Origin: Branchipolynoe longqiensis
Lineage: Eukaryota > Annelida > Polychaeta > Phyllodocida > Polynoidae
Reading direction: 5' to 3'
DNA: 64,000 nt
Assembly: GCA_030323885.1 (NCBI GenBank)
Contig: CM059186.1
Span: 151,378,407-151,442,406, forward strand
Positions within the stretch are counted from its first letter, which is position 1. Every line of letters starts with the position of its first letter. Of the stretch, positions 43,513 to 55,035 are shown in pieces. Both the position numbers and the translations under genes were made by a program. A model generated the notes under the pieces. That model had not been told where the DNA came from and searched no databases. It saw nothing but the letters and a program-made list of their open reading frames with translations.

Positions 43513-43827
43513 AGGCCCAGTCACACCTCACCGGATTGAGCAACAGAGACAGAATTGTCTAGTCCGGTGGTGATAAGCATCAACATGTATTAAAATGTGG
43601 CAAAATGTTGCGCTATCCGAACAGGAAACGAATATGAAACGGTCAGGAAACGGACATGAACGGATAGCCATCGGACGAAACGAAATCAAACCGGACAAGA
43701 AGCATAGGCGTCAGTCCGTTGGCATCCGTTCCTAGTTTTGTGCATGTTCAAAACTTGTACGGACACAAACCGGACATTTTTCATTTTCTGTCCGTTTCCC
43801 CCAATCCGGTGAGGTGTGACTGGGCTT
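43513..43827. mobile_element. PIF/Harbinger-like MITE b
   Basis: 315 bp. Terminal inverted repeats 'aggcccagtcacacctcacc' and the complement of 'ggtgaggtgtgactgggctt', extending to 'ggattg'. TTA duplication at 43510-43512 and 43828-43830. Its outer motif matches MITE a ('aggccc(w)gtcaca'). Confidence 0.95.
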
Positions 43828-43830
43828 TTA

Positions 43831-44110
43831 GACTCCTATCCCAACCTTAATCTGGTTCTTGGACTCAGCGTATTAATGTATGAGGTCCCGCTCACCAGTT
43901 TCCCAATGACTTTTAGGACCTTGCCAAGTTAATAAGTAGAATTACTTGAACCAGTAGGTGGCAGCATTGCAAGTGTTAGCAATAATGAATTGTGTAAACA
44001 TTTGGACCACCAAATGACATAACCATGACATTTTGCATACTTTGCCAAACACCGATGTCTTTTTGAGTAATCAGTAGTTCCTTATAGTTACACATGACAT
44101 GTAATGGACT
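43831..44110. other. unique sequence
   Basis: No recognised feature. Confidence 0.3.
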
Positions 44111-44253
44111 GAAAAGGCAGGGTCCATGGAAAAGGTTTCATAGAAGATTTCCACCACCCCCGCCCAGAACTGATGTTATGAATAGCAGCTCATTGTGCAG
44201 TACGCTCCATGGAAAAGATTCCATAGCAGGTTTCCACCACCAACCTACCCTGC

Positions 44254-44705
44254 GGGCCGTAATCGATTAACACGACCCGGGCGACTCCGGTCACCTGAGT
44301 CATCATAATTTCAAATCGAACACCGCAAGTGGAGTCGAGAAATACACGTGCCATGTGCAAAACAACCCGACCCCAGTAACCCACCTCTTGGCTGGGGTTT
44401 GCTAGGAGCGATGATGTGACATCTGTGATGGTACCGGTAGGATAACAGCTACCAGTACAAGTCCTTCGTGTTGTTTTAATGCTTCTTTTTTAATAACCCA
44501 GATTGTCAGCTTCTATAATCATAAAATACTTTAAATCCTATTTTGCTGTACTTATATCGGTTATTGAAAATAAATATTAAGTTTTAGATTAAGCCACCAT
44601 TTTTTCCACCCCGAGCGTATTCGTTTATTCAACCCGAGTCTGTAGGATGTGCGCATGCGCCAAAAAGTGGCTCGAGTGACCCGAGTTGATTAATCGATTA
44701 CGCCC
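44254..44705. mobile_element. MITE-3 copy, complete
   Basis: 452 bp. Ends 'gggccgtaatcgattaacac' and the complement of 'ttgattaatcgattacgccc'. The interior includes 'taatcataaaatac'-type AT DNA and GCGCATGCGC (44651-44660). A 5' portion recurs at 51967-52303. Confidence 0.92.
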
Positions 44706-44915
44706 GCGATGATAGTGGGATGAACTAATATTCTGGGTAGCAGCACATTGTGCAGCATACTCTGTGGAAAAGTTTTCATAGACGATTTCCACCATCAATC
44801 AACCCCGGGATGGCAGTGGCAACAATTAATATTGTAGGGAGCAGCTCATTATGCAGCAGTTTGTGTAGAAAAGGTTTCATAGAATATTTCCATTACCAAT
44901 CCACCCTCTGATGGC

Positions 44916-45260
44916 TTGTTTGTTTGTTTGTTGTTATTTTATGTCCTAGCAATATCTAAGTTCATATCAGAACGGGTACCGACTTGTGACAGTGCGCACT
45001 CATGGTGACTTTATAGTGCTGCCCCACTGGACGACCAGGCCACCAGCACCATGACCTGATATCCCATTCAGTCACATTATCCTGACACTGAGCCAACCAG
45101 TCCTTGCCCTATCCTAATAATGCCGAGCACCAGGCTAGGAAGCAACAAGTATCAATTTTTAAGTCATTGGTTTGACTCGACCAGGGTTCGAACTCACGAC
45201 CCCACAATCTACCAAAACGGGAGACGGACGCTCTAACTCATTCGGCCATCCCGTCTTGTC
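44916..45260 (-). mobile_element. SINE-A reference copy with 12-bp target duplication
   Basis: The best-preserved copy. It has a (tttg)n tail, the full body, and the head with reverse B box 'gggttcgaactc' and A-box side 'ctaactcattcggccatcc'. CCCTCTGATGGC flanks it exactly at 44904-44915 and 45261-45272. Confidence 0.97.
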
Positions 45261-45612
45261 CCCTCTGATGGCATTGGCAATGACTAATGTTGTGTGTCAA
45301 GTCACTGTGCAGTATGCTACATGGAAAAGAATATTTCCACCACCAATCTGCCCCTGATGGCAATGATAAGAACTAATGTTTATGGTAGCAGCTCAGTATG
45401 AGCATGCTCTGAACATGCTCTGTGGAAAAGGTTTTGTAGAAGATTTCCACCACCAATCCGCCCCTTATGGCAGTGGCAAGAACTAATGATGTGGGTAACA
45501 GCTCAGTGTGCATCATGCTCCATGGAAAAAGGTTTCATAGAAGATCCCCACCATCAATCCGGCCCCCTGATGGCAGTGAAAAGAACTAATATTGTGGGTA
45601 GCTGGTCACTGT

Positions 45613-45965
45613 GTTCATAAATACTCGATTTCCCCCTTTCGAAAAATGTGTCAATGTTGTGCCTGTCGGCTTTAACGGGCACCTCGGCAGTGATGCTTGT
45701 TCCCTGTCAAGCCGGAGCCGGGGACCAGATTACCGGTCCTGGCGTTACTGCGCAGGCGTCATTTCACCCCACTCGTCCCCGCCGGGAGACCCGCCCCCTC
45801 GCGGTGCGTGACGGAACCAGCCGGCACCCAGCCGTGTCCGAATCACTGATGGCGACGCCTGGTGTCACACTGTAATGCTTGCCGCCCTCTGGTGTCAGAC
45901 CGATGCATTACCGACGGGACTTGTGAATGTGAGCTGTCGCGCTGGGTGAGTTAGTGAGCGATTTG
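45613..45965. other. GC-rich unique segment with a CTCF-like motif
   Basis: 'gccgccctctggtgtc' (45881-45896) reads in reverse as GACACCAGAGGGCGGC. No gene recognised. Confidence 0.4.
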
Positions 45966-46155
45966 GGTGTAATACCCTAGCAACATGTGAGGTCATATTT
46001 ATCAGAACTGGTCCGTATTCACCTTGTAGGCAGCGCATGCTGCTGATGGTTATTCAGTGCTGCGTTACTGAGACACCGTCTCAATGAGACGCCATGATCC
46101 GAAGATGCCAGTCAGACATAAAGCCTGTCCTTGCCGTTTCGTAGTATTAATGAGT
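45966..46155 (-). mobile_element. diverged SINE-A 3' part
   Basis: 'taataccctagcaacatgtg', 'gaggtcatatttatcagaac' and later 'gcctgtccttgccg' in family order. Confidence 0.6.
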
Positions 46156-46255
46156 GGCATATAGGATGTTAGCCGTGCGTGTCAATCTTGACTCATTGGG
46201 GGATTGAACCCACGTCGTCGTGGGAAGCGGATCGCGTATTGTTGTGGTGTTTGAT

Positions 46256-47460
46256 CCATTGGGTAGGGGTGGGATAGGTGAGGGGATGGAGATGGGGAGG
46301 AAATTGGGAGGGAGGGGGAGGAGGGGGATGAGGAGGAAATGAGGGAGGGGAGGGAGGGGGGGAGGGAGATGAAGAGGAAATGGGGGAAGGGAGGGAGGGG
46401 GGAGATGAGGAGGAAATGATGGAGGGGAGGGAGAGGGAGGGAGATGAGGAGAAAATGAGGGAGGGGAGGGGGATGAGGAGGAAATGAGGGAGGGGAGGGG
46501 GGATGGGAGATGAGGAGGAAATGAGGGAGGGGAGGGAAGGGGGAGGGAGCTGAGGAGGAAAATCAGGGAGGGGAGGGAGGGGGGAGGGAGATGAGGAAGA
46601 AATGAGGGAGGGGGGGAGGGAGATGAGGAGCAAATGAGAGGGAGGGGAGGGAGATGAGGAGGAAAATGAGGGAGGGGAGGGAGGGGGGAGGGAGATGAGG
46701 AAGAAATGAGGGAGGTGACGGAGGGGGAGGGAGATGAGGAGGAAATGAGGGAGGGGAGGGGGAGGGAGATAAGGACGAAATGAGGGAGGGGAGGGAGAGG
46801 GGGATGAGGAGGAAATGAGCGAGGGGGGAGGGGGAGGGAGATAGAGAGGAAATGAGGGAGGGAAGGGAGGCGGGAGGGATATGATGAGGAGAGGAATGAG
46901 GGGGAGGGGTAGGGGAGGGGGGGGAGGGGGAGATGAGGAGGAAATGAGGGAGGGAGGGAGCTGAGGAGGAAATTAGGGAGGGGAGGGAGGGGGGAGGGAG
47001 ATGAGGAGGAAATGAGGGAGGGGAGGGAGGGGGGAGGGAGATGAGGAGAAAATGAGGGAGGGGAGGGGGGGAGATGAGGAGGAAATGAGGGAGGGAGGGG
47101 GAGGGAGATGGAGAGGACGTTGGTCAAAGGAAACGATCGAAATGAGGGAGTGGTGTGGGAGGGATGAAGGTGAGAAGGCTTAGGAGGAAATGAGGGAGGG
47201 AAGGGAGAGGGGGATGAGGAGGAAATGAGCGAGGGGGGGAGGGGGAAGGAGATAGAGAGGAAATGAGCGAGGGAGGGAGGGGGAGGGAGATGGAGAGGAC
47301 GTTGATCAAAGGAAACGGTCGAAATGAGGGAGGGGTGTGGGAGGGATGAAGGTGAGAAGGCTTAGGGGAGGGGCGAGGGGAGGGGTATAGGAGGGGAGTG
47401 AGGAGGAGGTGTGGGTATGTGGGGAGTCGGAGGGGAGGCCTAAAGGAGGGCAATGAGGGG
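46256..47460 (+). repeat. ~1.2-kb polypurine minisatellite
   Basis: Degenerate ~40-bp units 'gatgaggaggaaatgaggga' + 'ggggagggaggggggagg'. A 182-bp segment with 'gtcaaaggaaac' is duplicated at 47111 and 47293. The 326-codon reverse frame is Pro/Ser-rich artefact. Confidence 0.95.
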
Positions 47461-48016
47461 AGGGGTAAGAGTACGCACAAATATCTTTAGAGAAGTTGGA
47501 GTGTTAGACACTGTTACTGACTAACCAGTGCCGCGAGAATAACAGTCTCTGATGGGAACAGTCATATACAGTGTGTGTACTTATTACATTACAATTTACA
47601 ACAGATAGTTGAAATTTCATATTTATTCATCTTCGAGAGAAACATCAGTTCCAACAGCTGTCACATTCTTGCCAATTGTAGGATATTAATTTGTCGAACT
47701 GTGAAGGCAAGATAACAAATCGTTTTTGTTCAGGTAGAAATCTTCACCACCTTCGTGACAAATTGAGAATAAAAATCGCCACGTTAAGTGTAATTACCAA
47801 TCACCTTAATCATCCCATTTTGAGTTAATCTCCGAAATTCAAATAATGGCGCCCCTTTTGCGTGTGGCATTTGGTGGGAGGTGGGGGTGTGTGGGTGGGA
47901 AAAAGATTTGAGTGGTGCATGAGGGTTCCCGTCATCCCGAGTGTGTGTGTTGTGGGAAGGTGTGTAAATATCTGACGTGGTGTGGTTGAGCTTCCGCTTC
48001 CCTTGTGGAGTGGGTT
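47461..48016. other. unique sequence
   Basis: No recognised feature. Confidence 0.35.
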
Positions 48017-48090
48017 AGAACCTGACCAAGTCAAAGCAATGACATAACAATTTTTTTCCAGGCCCTCAGCATCATACATGTTACTCATAA
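48017..48090 (+). mobile_element. SINE-A 5' body fragment
   Basis: 'accaagtcaaagcaatgaca' and 'gccctcagcat' in family order; no tail. Confidence 0.5.
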
Positions 48091-48102
48091 CATGGGTGAC
48101 CA

Positions 48103-48423
48103 GAATCGGTAAGAGCGTGGCTGTCTGGGGTTTGATAGAAGAGGCGGTTGTTTCAAAACTTGGTCGAGTCAAAACAATGATTGAAAAATGTATGCTTGTC
48201 ATCACCAAGCCTGGTGCTTGGCAATACTAGGATAGGGAAAGGACTGGTTTGCTCAATATCAGGATAATGTGACTGTGTGGAATAGCGGGTCATGGTGCTG
48301 GCAGCCTGGTATCGCAGTGGGATAGCACTACAAACCCAACCATGATTGCGCACTGTCACAAGTGGGTACCTGCTGTGATATGTCTTTAGATGTTGCTGGG
48401 TCATGACAAACAAACAAGCAAAC
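48103..48423 (+). mobile_element. SINE-A copy
   Basis: Head 'gaatcggtaagagcgtggct', body 'taggatagggaaaggactgg', tail 'gatgttgctgggtcatgaca' and (caaa)n. Confidence 0.9.
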
Positions 48424-49057
48424 ATAGTATCGGAAATTCATACCGCGGGAAAAAGATACTCTGACTTGACCCCACCACCCCACCTGTTGACTTATGTATG
48501 AACTACATCAACGCCACCTAGCACACTCTGACCTTACCACTCACTACCTTCCGGAGGAACTCACTTGGTCATCGGTCTGCCGGAACGTGAACGCGGGTGG
48601 TGTGGGATCGATTCAGTGGTACAAATTTACCACCCACACACCTAAATTTAAGGATTCTCTCCACATGGGTAGGAGTAACTTACGACTATGTATAAAACAG
48701 TGTCAATAAGTCGCTGACATGTTATAATTATAGTGGTGACTAGGACATCAGGCCAATCGCCATTGGTGCCTCAACTGGCAGACATTTCATCCATCATTTC
48801 TCACACTTACCTCTTTTGTTTGGGGTTCGTTTATCAGTACCGGAAGTGTACAAAGCCAACTTACCTGCAAGACAAATATCACAATGTATTAGATGAGTAA
48901 AATTGGAAACCGTAAACAGTGGGTGTCATACTCTTCGGTGTATAGAACATGGTAACAAGCAGGCTTTAAAGGTACCCTAACATGACGGAGATAACCTTAC
49001 ATATTTACAAGTATCATAATCAAACATCATTATTCATAGTCTGTATAATCTGACAGG
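48424..49057. other. unique sequence
   Basis: No recognised feature. Confidence 0.4.
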
Positions 49058-49059
49058 AT

Positions 49060-49245
49060 ACTAAATGAGTAGGGTGCTCACTTTTTATGTGCAAGATCAT
49101 GGGTTCGATCCCCAGCCAACCCTAAACAATACCAAAATGTACGATTGTTATCCGGCGTGCCTGGTGTTCCACATTATGACAATAGGGCAAAGAGCACTGT
49201 GATGAGGAAGATGAATTACCTGCAATTTAAATAGAGACTGAAACA
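49060..49245 (+). mobile_element. hybrid SINE (SINE-A head, type-1 tail), diverged
   Basis: B box 'gggttcgatcccc', first body block to 'caatagggcaaagagcactg', then 'tgatgaggaagatgaattac' like the SINE-B type-1 tail. Confidence 0.65.
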
Positions 49246-49856
49246 GGCTCAGGTTCAAAGGTCACTAATCGCAGGTGAATTTTAAGAACAGGCAATTCAC
49301 TGCAACAGATGCGTTAAATAAAGATTCCAAGTAAACACATGAGAAATCCCCCCCTTTGAATAAACGAGGAACCAAGCCCTTCCCCCACACCATATAACCA
49401 ACCCATTACGCAGGAAAGATTAAACCGAGCATCCGTGGATATTCTTAGCCGTCCAGAGACTTAGCTGAACTCAGAATTTGGTTGCTATAGCAACAGAGCG
49501 CTGGTTACTGTGACACACTCATACATATATAGGATCCATTAGGTACACTAGTAGGAAAGTCCTTAAAACTGCCGGGCTCTTAGGCTCATTAAGCAGAGGC
49601 TGCTCGGTTGATTGCATTTGCTACCTCCTTAATCAAAATCGTCTGTAGACGCACCTACTATTTTATTGTGTGTGGATATTTTTATTCATCAGAATGCATA
49701 ATTTGTCAACGCCGACACCTTGATCTTTCACTCATCCATGGCTAAAGTTACTTACTCAATTCCTTGATAATGATGATGATGATGATGTTGATAAATGTTT
49801 GTAACGGGATGATGTAGGAGAATGTTTGCTTTATTTGCTTCTGTCTATTATATATT
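49246..49856. other. unique stretch with an X-box palindrome
   Basis: Contains GTTGCTATAGCAAC (49481-49494), identical to that at 19836-19849, and (GAT)n at 49769. No gene recognised. Confidence 0.4.
49481..49494. promoter_or_regulatory. RFX X-box-like palindrome
   Basis: GTTGCTATAGCAAC fits the GTTGCC(A)TRGCAAC-type X-box. An identical 14-mer is at 19836-19849. Function not shown. Confidence 0.35.
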
Positions 49857-50338
49857 TAATTGTTTGCCTCACATACTCTAGACTGGTGATAATGCAGCAG
49901 ATATAACCTGGATGGTATGTTAAAGTTGCATAATCTGATGCTTTTGAGTTTCTGTCATTTTCTGAGATAAATATATTAGGCTGATCATTATAATCTACCT
50001 TATTTCAGTTTGAAGTAACTTTTATTTTAAATAGCTACCTTTTGAGATATTTGAAGTGCAAACATGCTAAATTAATTTTGGCAAGCATACCAAAACTTTA
50101 ACGCCGTACATTTCCGCAGTAACATGTTCTATTAAATTCGCCCGGTATTCCCTTCTATGTAGTGACAAATGTTTACCAAGTGCACCAGTATCTAAGTTAG
50201 ATATGTAGAATCAAATCGAGATCCTGGTTTTGGTTTAGAAAATTTGATGTCTTCATTGCACTATGCAGCTTTAATTGTTTGCTTCACACACTCTAGATTG
50301 GTGATGATGCAGCAGAGTTACCTGGACCGTATGTTAAT
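49857..50338 (+). mobile_element. MITE-2 copy flanked by ~62-bp direct repeats
   Basis: The element at 49919-50276 has imperfect inverted ends 'ttaaagttgcataatctgat' and the complement of 'ttgcactatgcagctttaa'. A ~62-bp sequence with 'cacatactctagactggtga' lies left (49857-49918) and is repeated right (50275-50338, 'cacacactctagattggtga'). Confidence 0.85.
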
Positions 50339-50849
50339 TAACATAGGTGCATGGGTTATTCATGATTTAAATGGGGTGCAGGTGTTGGACAGATTCTTTC
50401 ATGGTTTAGTTATTAGCAGTTGTGGGATGTCATAATCTGGTTGTGCAGGGGAAGGACGGAGAGGACAAGAGAGTGTTCTGATATTATTTGGATTAGGAGC
50501 AGAGCAGGGGAAGATGCAGGGGGTAGGGAGGATGGGGGAGTGCAGTGTACCAATGATGGGCTTCTTTATTCTGTGTTTTGCAGGGTCTGTACGGTGAGAT
50601 ATATTTGGAGCGATGAATTGAAAACTCGATACATCAGAGCTCTTCTAAAACCGTGTGATTTGACGTAATGAAATAATGAAAAAGAAGCCAAATATGTTAT
50701 ATAACTGAGGTGCTGTTTAATAACCCTAAATAAAATAATAATTTGATGCAGTCCAGATATAATTTACTACCTACAGTCATACCATAATGTAGATAGATAC
50801 AACTGCACAATCAAGGCAGTAGAGAACCGCAATATGATGCCAGTCGCCT
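50339..50849. other. unique sequence, possible terminal exon
   Basis: 'ttctgtgttttgcag' (50568-50582) is a good acceptor, followed by 28 open codons to a stop at 50668. No upstream exon or similarity found. Confidence 0.25.
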
Positions 50850-51090
50850 TTTTTTTTTTTTTTTTTTTGTACATTAGTTGATTAAGCAGGGGAAATTTCA
50901 GTCGCAGACGACTGGTCTTCCTCATTCCACTGCTCCTTGCCCTATCCTAGTAATGCTGAGCATCTGGCTAGGAAGCGACAAGTATCAATTTTTAAGTCAT
51001 TGGTTTGACTCGAGCAGGATTCGAACCCACGACCCCACAATCTACCAGCACAGGAGACGGACGCTCTAACTCATTCGGCCATCCCGTCTT
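50850..51090 (-). mobile_element. hybrid SINE (SINE-A head, SINE-B type-1 tail), best preserved
   Basis: In its own sense: tRNA-like head with B box 'gggttcgaatcc', first SINE-A body block to 'gggcaaggagcagtgg', then 'aatgaggaagaccagtcgtc' and 'gaaatttcccctgcttaatc', then poly(A) (the T run at 50850-50868). Confidence 0.9.
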
Positions 51091-51966
51091 GCTTAATAAA
51101 TGAATACATTAATAACAAACAAAAAGAAAACGTACACAAATAAATAAATAATTATTGAAAAAAGAGAAAGGCGGTGTGTAATACACATAGACTCATTTAG
51201 ATCGCAGGAAAACATGAAATGCAATGGTTAGCGCGTAGAGTTGGTGGTTCCTTAGTACAACACGCGCCCAAGTGACCAGATCCTATAGCGACTCCACGCG
51301 CTGATTGTGTGATGATAACAGGCCTGTCACAGTGCGCAGTCCCACGTCACGTGTGTGCGCATGCGCAGGGCTGGGGAGCAGAACCAGTAACCCAGGGATA
51401 TGCCCCCTTCCCACCACACCCTAATACACCCCCCACCCACCCACCCAGCGCACCCTCCCCCTACCAGCCACCCCTTCCCATCGGACTCTAATACCCCCCC
51501 ACACACACACCGACAACACCCTGTCCCCTCCTACCCCACTCCCCCACCACTCGCATCCCATAGACCCATAACGCTTCACTGTCACGTGATTAATGCAAGC
51601 CTTGCACCTCCAGAATACCTGGCTCATATATCATCCAAAACCTTTCCCCGCCGTCCTTTCTAAAACATAATTAATATTCATCACTTCACTCAGCAGAACC
51701 AACCGGAAGTAAGATGGATGGCTTGACCTTGGGGCTGACCTTGAGATTTTAGATATCTCCCCAACAAACACCACTCACCTTCCCCCCTCCCCATCTGGGC
51801 TTGTTTATGGCAGCCTAGTGGTCATCTATCAGACCTGTCTCTCCCAACACTCTACTGTCAGTTGGCATTCAGCTCTAAATGTCCAGAACATACTCACTAA
51901 AATAAAATAGCACCAAGCCACAACGCCCCAGCGATTGGTCACTCGGGCATGTGGGAGGGGACACCA
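51091..51966. other. unique and C-rich sequence with an NRF1/E-box pair
   Basis: C-rich at 51400-51545. CACGTGTGTGCGCATGCGC at 51348-51366, mirrored relative to 10577-10595. No gene recognised. Confidence 0.4.
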
Positions 51967-52303
51967 GGGCCGTAATCGATTAACACGACCTGGGCGACTC
52001 GCGTTACCTGACTCGTCAGAATTTAAAATCGAACACCGCCAGTGGAGTCGACAAATACACGTGCCATGTGCAAAACGACCCGGCCCCAGTAACCCACCTC
52101 TTGGCTGGGGGTGGCTAGGAGCGATGAAGTCACATCTGTGCTGGTACCTGTAGGATAACAGTTACCTGTACAGTTCCTACGCTTTGTTTTAATGCTTTTT
52201 TTTTAATAACCCAGATTGTCAGCTTCTACAATCATAAAATACTTTAAATCCTATTTTGCTGGACTTATATCGGTTATTGAAAAAAAAAAACGTTTTAGAT
52301 TAA
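51967..52303. mobile_element. MITE-3 copy, right end missing
   Basis: Matches 44254-44590 from 'gggccgtaatcgattaacac' to 'cgttttagattaagc', then passes directly into a minisatellite. Confidence 0.9.
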
Positions 52304-52560
52304 GCATATATTGCATATATATATAGGAGTGTGAGGATGAGCATATACTGCATATATATAGGAGTGGGAGGATGAGCATATATATACTGCATATATATAG
52401 GAGTGGGAGGATGAGCATATACTGCATATATATAGGAGTGTGAGGATGGGCATATACTGCATATATAGGATGGGAGGATAGGCATATACTGCATATATAT
52501 AGGAGTGGGAGGATGGGCATATACTGCATATATATAGGAGTGGGAGGATGCTACTAGTGT
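52304..52560 (+). repeat. ~41-bp AT/GA minisatellite
   Basis: Six to seven units of 'catatactgcatatatatag' + 'gagtgggaggatga'. It starts exactly where MITE-3 breaks off. Confidence 0.9.
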
Positions 52561-52854
52561 TAAGCAGGGGTGTGAGGGTGGACGATACTACAAAGTATTA
52601 AACGGGAGGTGGGAGGGTGGGAGTGTGCGGTAGATATCTATGTAAGTGTTTATATTTAATTAGAAGTGGACTCATCCATCACTTAGGCCACACGGCACAC
52701 TCTCCAGTATGGTAGTGTAAGGTATGCCTTCACATACTTGTAGATGTGTGACCAAAACCTGCGACTCTTTTGAAACAACGCCATTTACCCAGGAGCACGG
52801 ACTGCTACGCTGTGTACAATTCATTTTCATAATTCATTTGGTCATTCACTGTGT

Positions 52855-53186
52855 GTTTGTTTTGTTGTTGTTTTGCATCCTAGCAACATCTAAGGTCATA
52901 TAAGGATGGGCACCAACTTGTGACAGTGCACACTCATGGCAACTCAGTGCTGCCCCAACTGGGAGACCAGGCCACCGGCACCATGACCAATTATCCCACA
53001 CATTCACGTTATCCGGATACAATGCTAAGCAGTCCTTGTTCTATCCTATTAATAGCAAGCGTCAGGCTAGGTAGTGACAAGTATCAATTTAATAAAAAAT
53101 CATTGGTTTAACTCGTGTGGGTGGATTTGAAAAATCCAACCTTCCGCATGGGAAGCCTGCGCTCTAGCGATTGTGCCAGCGCCTTT
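52855..53186 (-). mobile_element. SINE-A copy
   Basis: Full-length reverse copy, (tttg)n tail to head 'cgctctagcgattgtgccag'. Confidence 0.9.
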
Positions 53187-53246
53187 CGAGTGTAACCACA
53201 TTCTATTGACTTCATAAAGTACTCGCATTCTATTGACTTCATAAAG

Positions 53247-53562
53247 TACTCTGTGGCAGAGTGGTTAGAGTGTCTGACTTTTTTCTAGGTCAGACTCCTA
53301 ATCTGAGGGTGGGCAGTTCGATTCCCCATGCCCCCAGATCTGCCAATTTGGATTTCCACCGCTGTGTATAACTTACAGCGTCATCATCAAAGGCCGGTTG
53401 CTCTCATACCATGTCTATGTGGTGTGGGAGGTTAAAAATCCCTTAGGTCGGTAAAAATGTAGGCTCGGGCTTTCTATCGACCAGCAGTGGAATGAGGAAG
53501 ACCAGTCGTCTATGACTGATATTTCCCCTGCTTAAACAACTAATGGACCAAAAAAAAAAGTA
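53247..53562 (+). mobile_element. SINE-B copy, tail type 1
   Basis: Head 'ctctgtggcagagtggttag', B box 'agttcgattcc', tail 'agcagtggaatgaggaagac' and poly(A). The 26 bp just upstream are duplicated in tandem (53199-53250, 'attctattgacttcataaag'). Confidence 0.93.
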
Positions 53563-53800
53563 GCACGCAGCTACCTCTACATCAATACAAACAGCTCCTT
53601 AGTACCATAACACATTGCATGTTCTCAGTGCGGCCCAGTTGCACCTAGCATGTCAATCAATGGCTGCCTACACGTGGTCTAACCACAACACAGTTTGGAG
53701 TGCTCAGAGTGCACGAAGGTTAGTTAGGAAGTATCTGGGTGTGGAAGTAGGGGCAGGCAGGAAGGTGGGGGGGTGGTTCTATTTTTCCTAAAACGAATGT

Positions 53801-53956
53801 TGATTGATTGATTTGATTGATTGCTGGTTGCTTTACGCCGTGTCGGCAGCATAGGCCATATTCATGGCGAGAAATGTTTGTTTTTTGTTCGAACCATCAC
53901 TTTTACATGTAAAAGCAGACAACCAATTATGTGCCAATAGACACTCATTAAATTAG
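53801..53956 (-). mobile_element. solo 3' end of the non-LTR element with target duplication
   Basis: Reverse complement of 12618-12769: (tgatt)n, 'ggttgctttacgccgtgtcg', 'gcagcataggccatattcat', 'cttttacatgtaaaagcaga'. AAACGAATGT flanks it exactly (53791-53800, 53957-53966). Confidence 0.95.
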
Positions 53957-53966
53957 AAACGAATGT

Positions 53967-54239
53967 AGTTTCAATGCCCGGAAAGCCTTTCTTCTCGACC
54001 CTACAGCCACATATTTAACCCTGTAGTAACCAACATATCACATACGATACAAACATTTCCTGATCACCATAGCCAAACTAGCTATTATTATTTTACCCTT
54101 TTCATAACCATAATGCCATTGAACTACAACTATATCATAGATGGTTCTGTGGTTATTAAAAGGTAAATTAATAACAACTGGTTTGGTTATGGTGATCAGG
54201 CAATGTTTATATAGTGTGTGATACGTTGGATACTAGAGG
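53967..54239. other. unique AT-rich sequence
   Basis: Contains an imperfect inverted repeat: 'acaaacatttcctgatcacc' (54049) versus 'ggtgatcaggcaatgt' (54188), possibly an unclassified MITE. Confidence 0.35.
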
Positions 54240-54596
54240 GTTACAGTTACATAATCTGATGCTTTTGAATTTCTTCCCTATTTTCCTTTTAAAGTAATAA
54301 TATGATATTATTATCATTATATAGTTTGCATTAGCTATATGTAACTCTTAGTTTTCAATAATTCATTTGGAGAGACCTTTTTTTTTAGTAGAAATATACT
54401 GAAATTAATTCTTGTTTGCACACTGAAATGCTTTGTTTACCCATTTCCGAGAACAGCAGCGTAGTACAGGAGCACCAAACTGCAATAACCATTTAAATTT
54501 AAATATCTAAATTTAAACTGTAGGATCAAATCTAGGTAAGTCTGTTGGTTTAGAAGAAAAAAATGTTTTCATTGGTCTATGCAGTTTTAGCTGATA
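54240..54596 (+). mobile_element. MITE-2 copy, diverged
   Basis: 'ttacataatctgatgctttt' at the left; 'gtaggatcaaatctaggtaa' and 'cattggtctatgcagtttta' at the right. Confidence 0.8.
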
Positions 54597-54801
54597 TAAA
54601 TTCTTATTACGTCTAACTGTCTGGTCTTCTTTAAGTACGGTCATGATACTATTCATAGCCAGACTAGTCTTTATCGAAGAGGGGGTGGGGTGGGATGCGT
54701 GGAGATGAAACACAGATTACGAATGGGGCAGATAAGGCAGCTGGGTTTTGGGACTGTTATGGGCGATACGATAAAAACTACCGGCTAAGGTGCATGTGTT
54801 G

Positions 54802-54804
<3 letters not shown>

Positions 54805-54840
<36 letters not shown>

Positions 54841-54969
54841 TCGGCGGCGCTAACGAACGTGTGGGCGTGCCACCGGTCCAAGCAGTGTAGTAGGCTACAG
54901 ATATCGGCAGCAAATATATATAATAATAGCAATATAATAACTGAACTTTATACTCGCATAATACTTATA

Positions 54970-55008
<39 letters not shown>

Positions 55009-55010
55009 AC
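54805..55010. repeat. two (TA)n microsatellites
   Basis: (TA)n at 54808-54838 and 54973-55006 with about 130 bp of ordinary sequence between them. Confidence 0.9.
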
Positions 55011-55035
55011 TCCACCACCAAATCATGATCTGTCA

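Larger units (their letters stand above)
44119..45612 (+). repeat. 97-110-bp satellite (same family as 24.1 kb) with two nested insertions
   Basis: Units carry 'tttccaccaccaatcc', 'gatggcagtggcaagaacta' and 'gtagcagctcattgtgcag'. MITE-3 (44254-44705) and SINE-A (44916-45260) interrupt the array. Confidence 0.9.

Noticed and set aside
46147..47127. 326-codon Pro/Ser-rich reverse frame
   Set aside because: It is the translation of a polypurine minisatellite and has no unique content.
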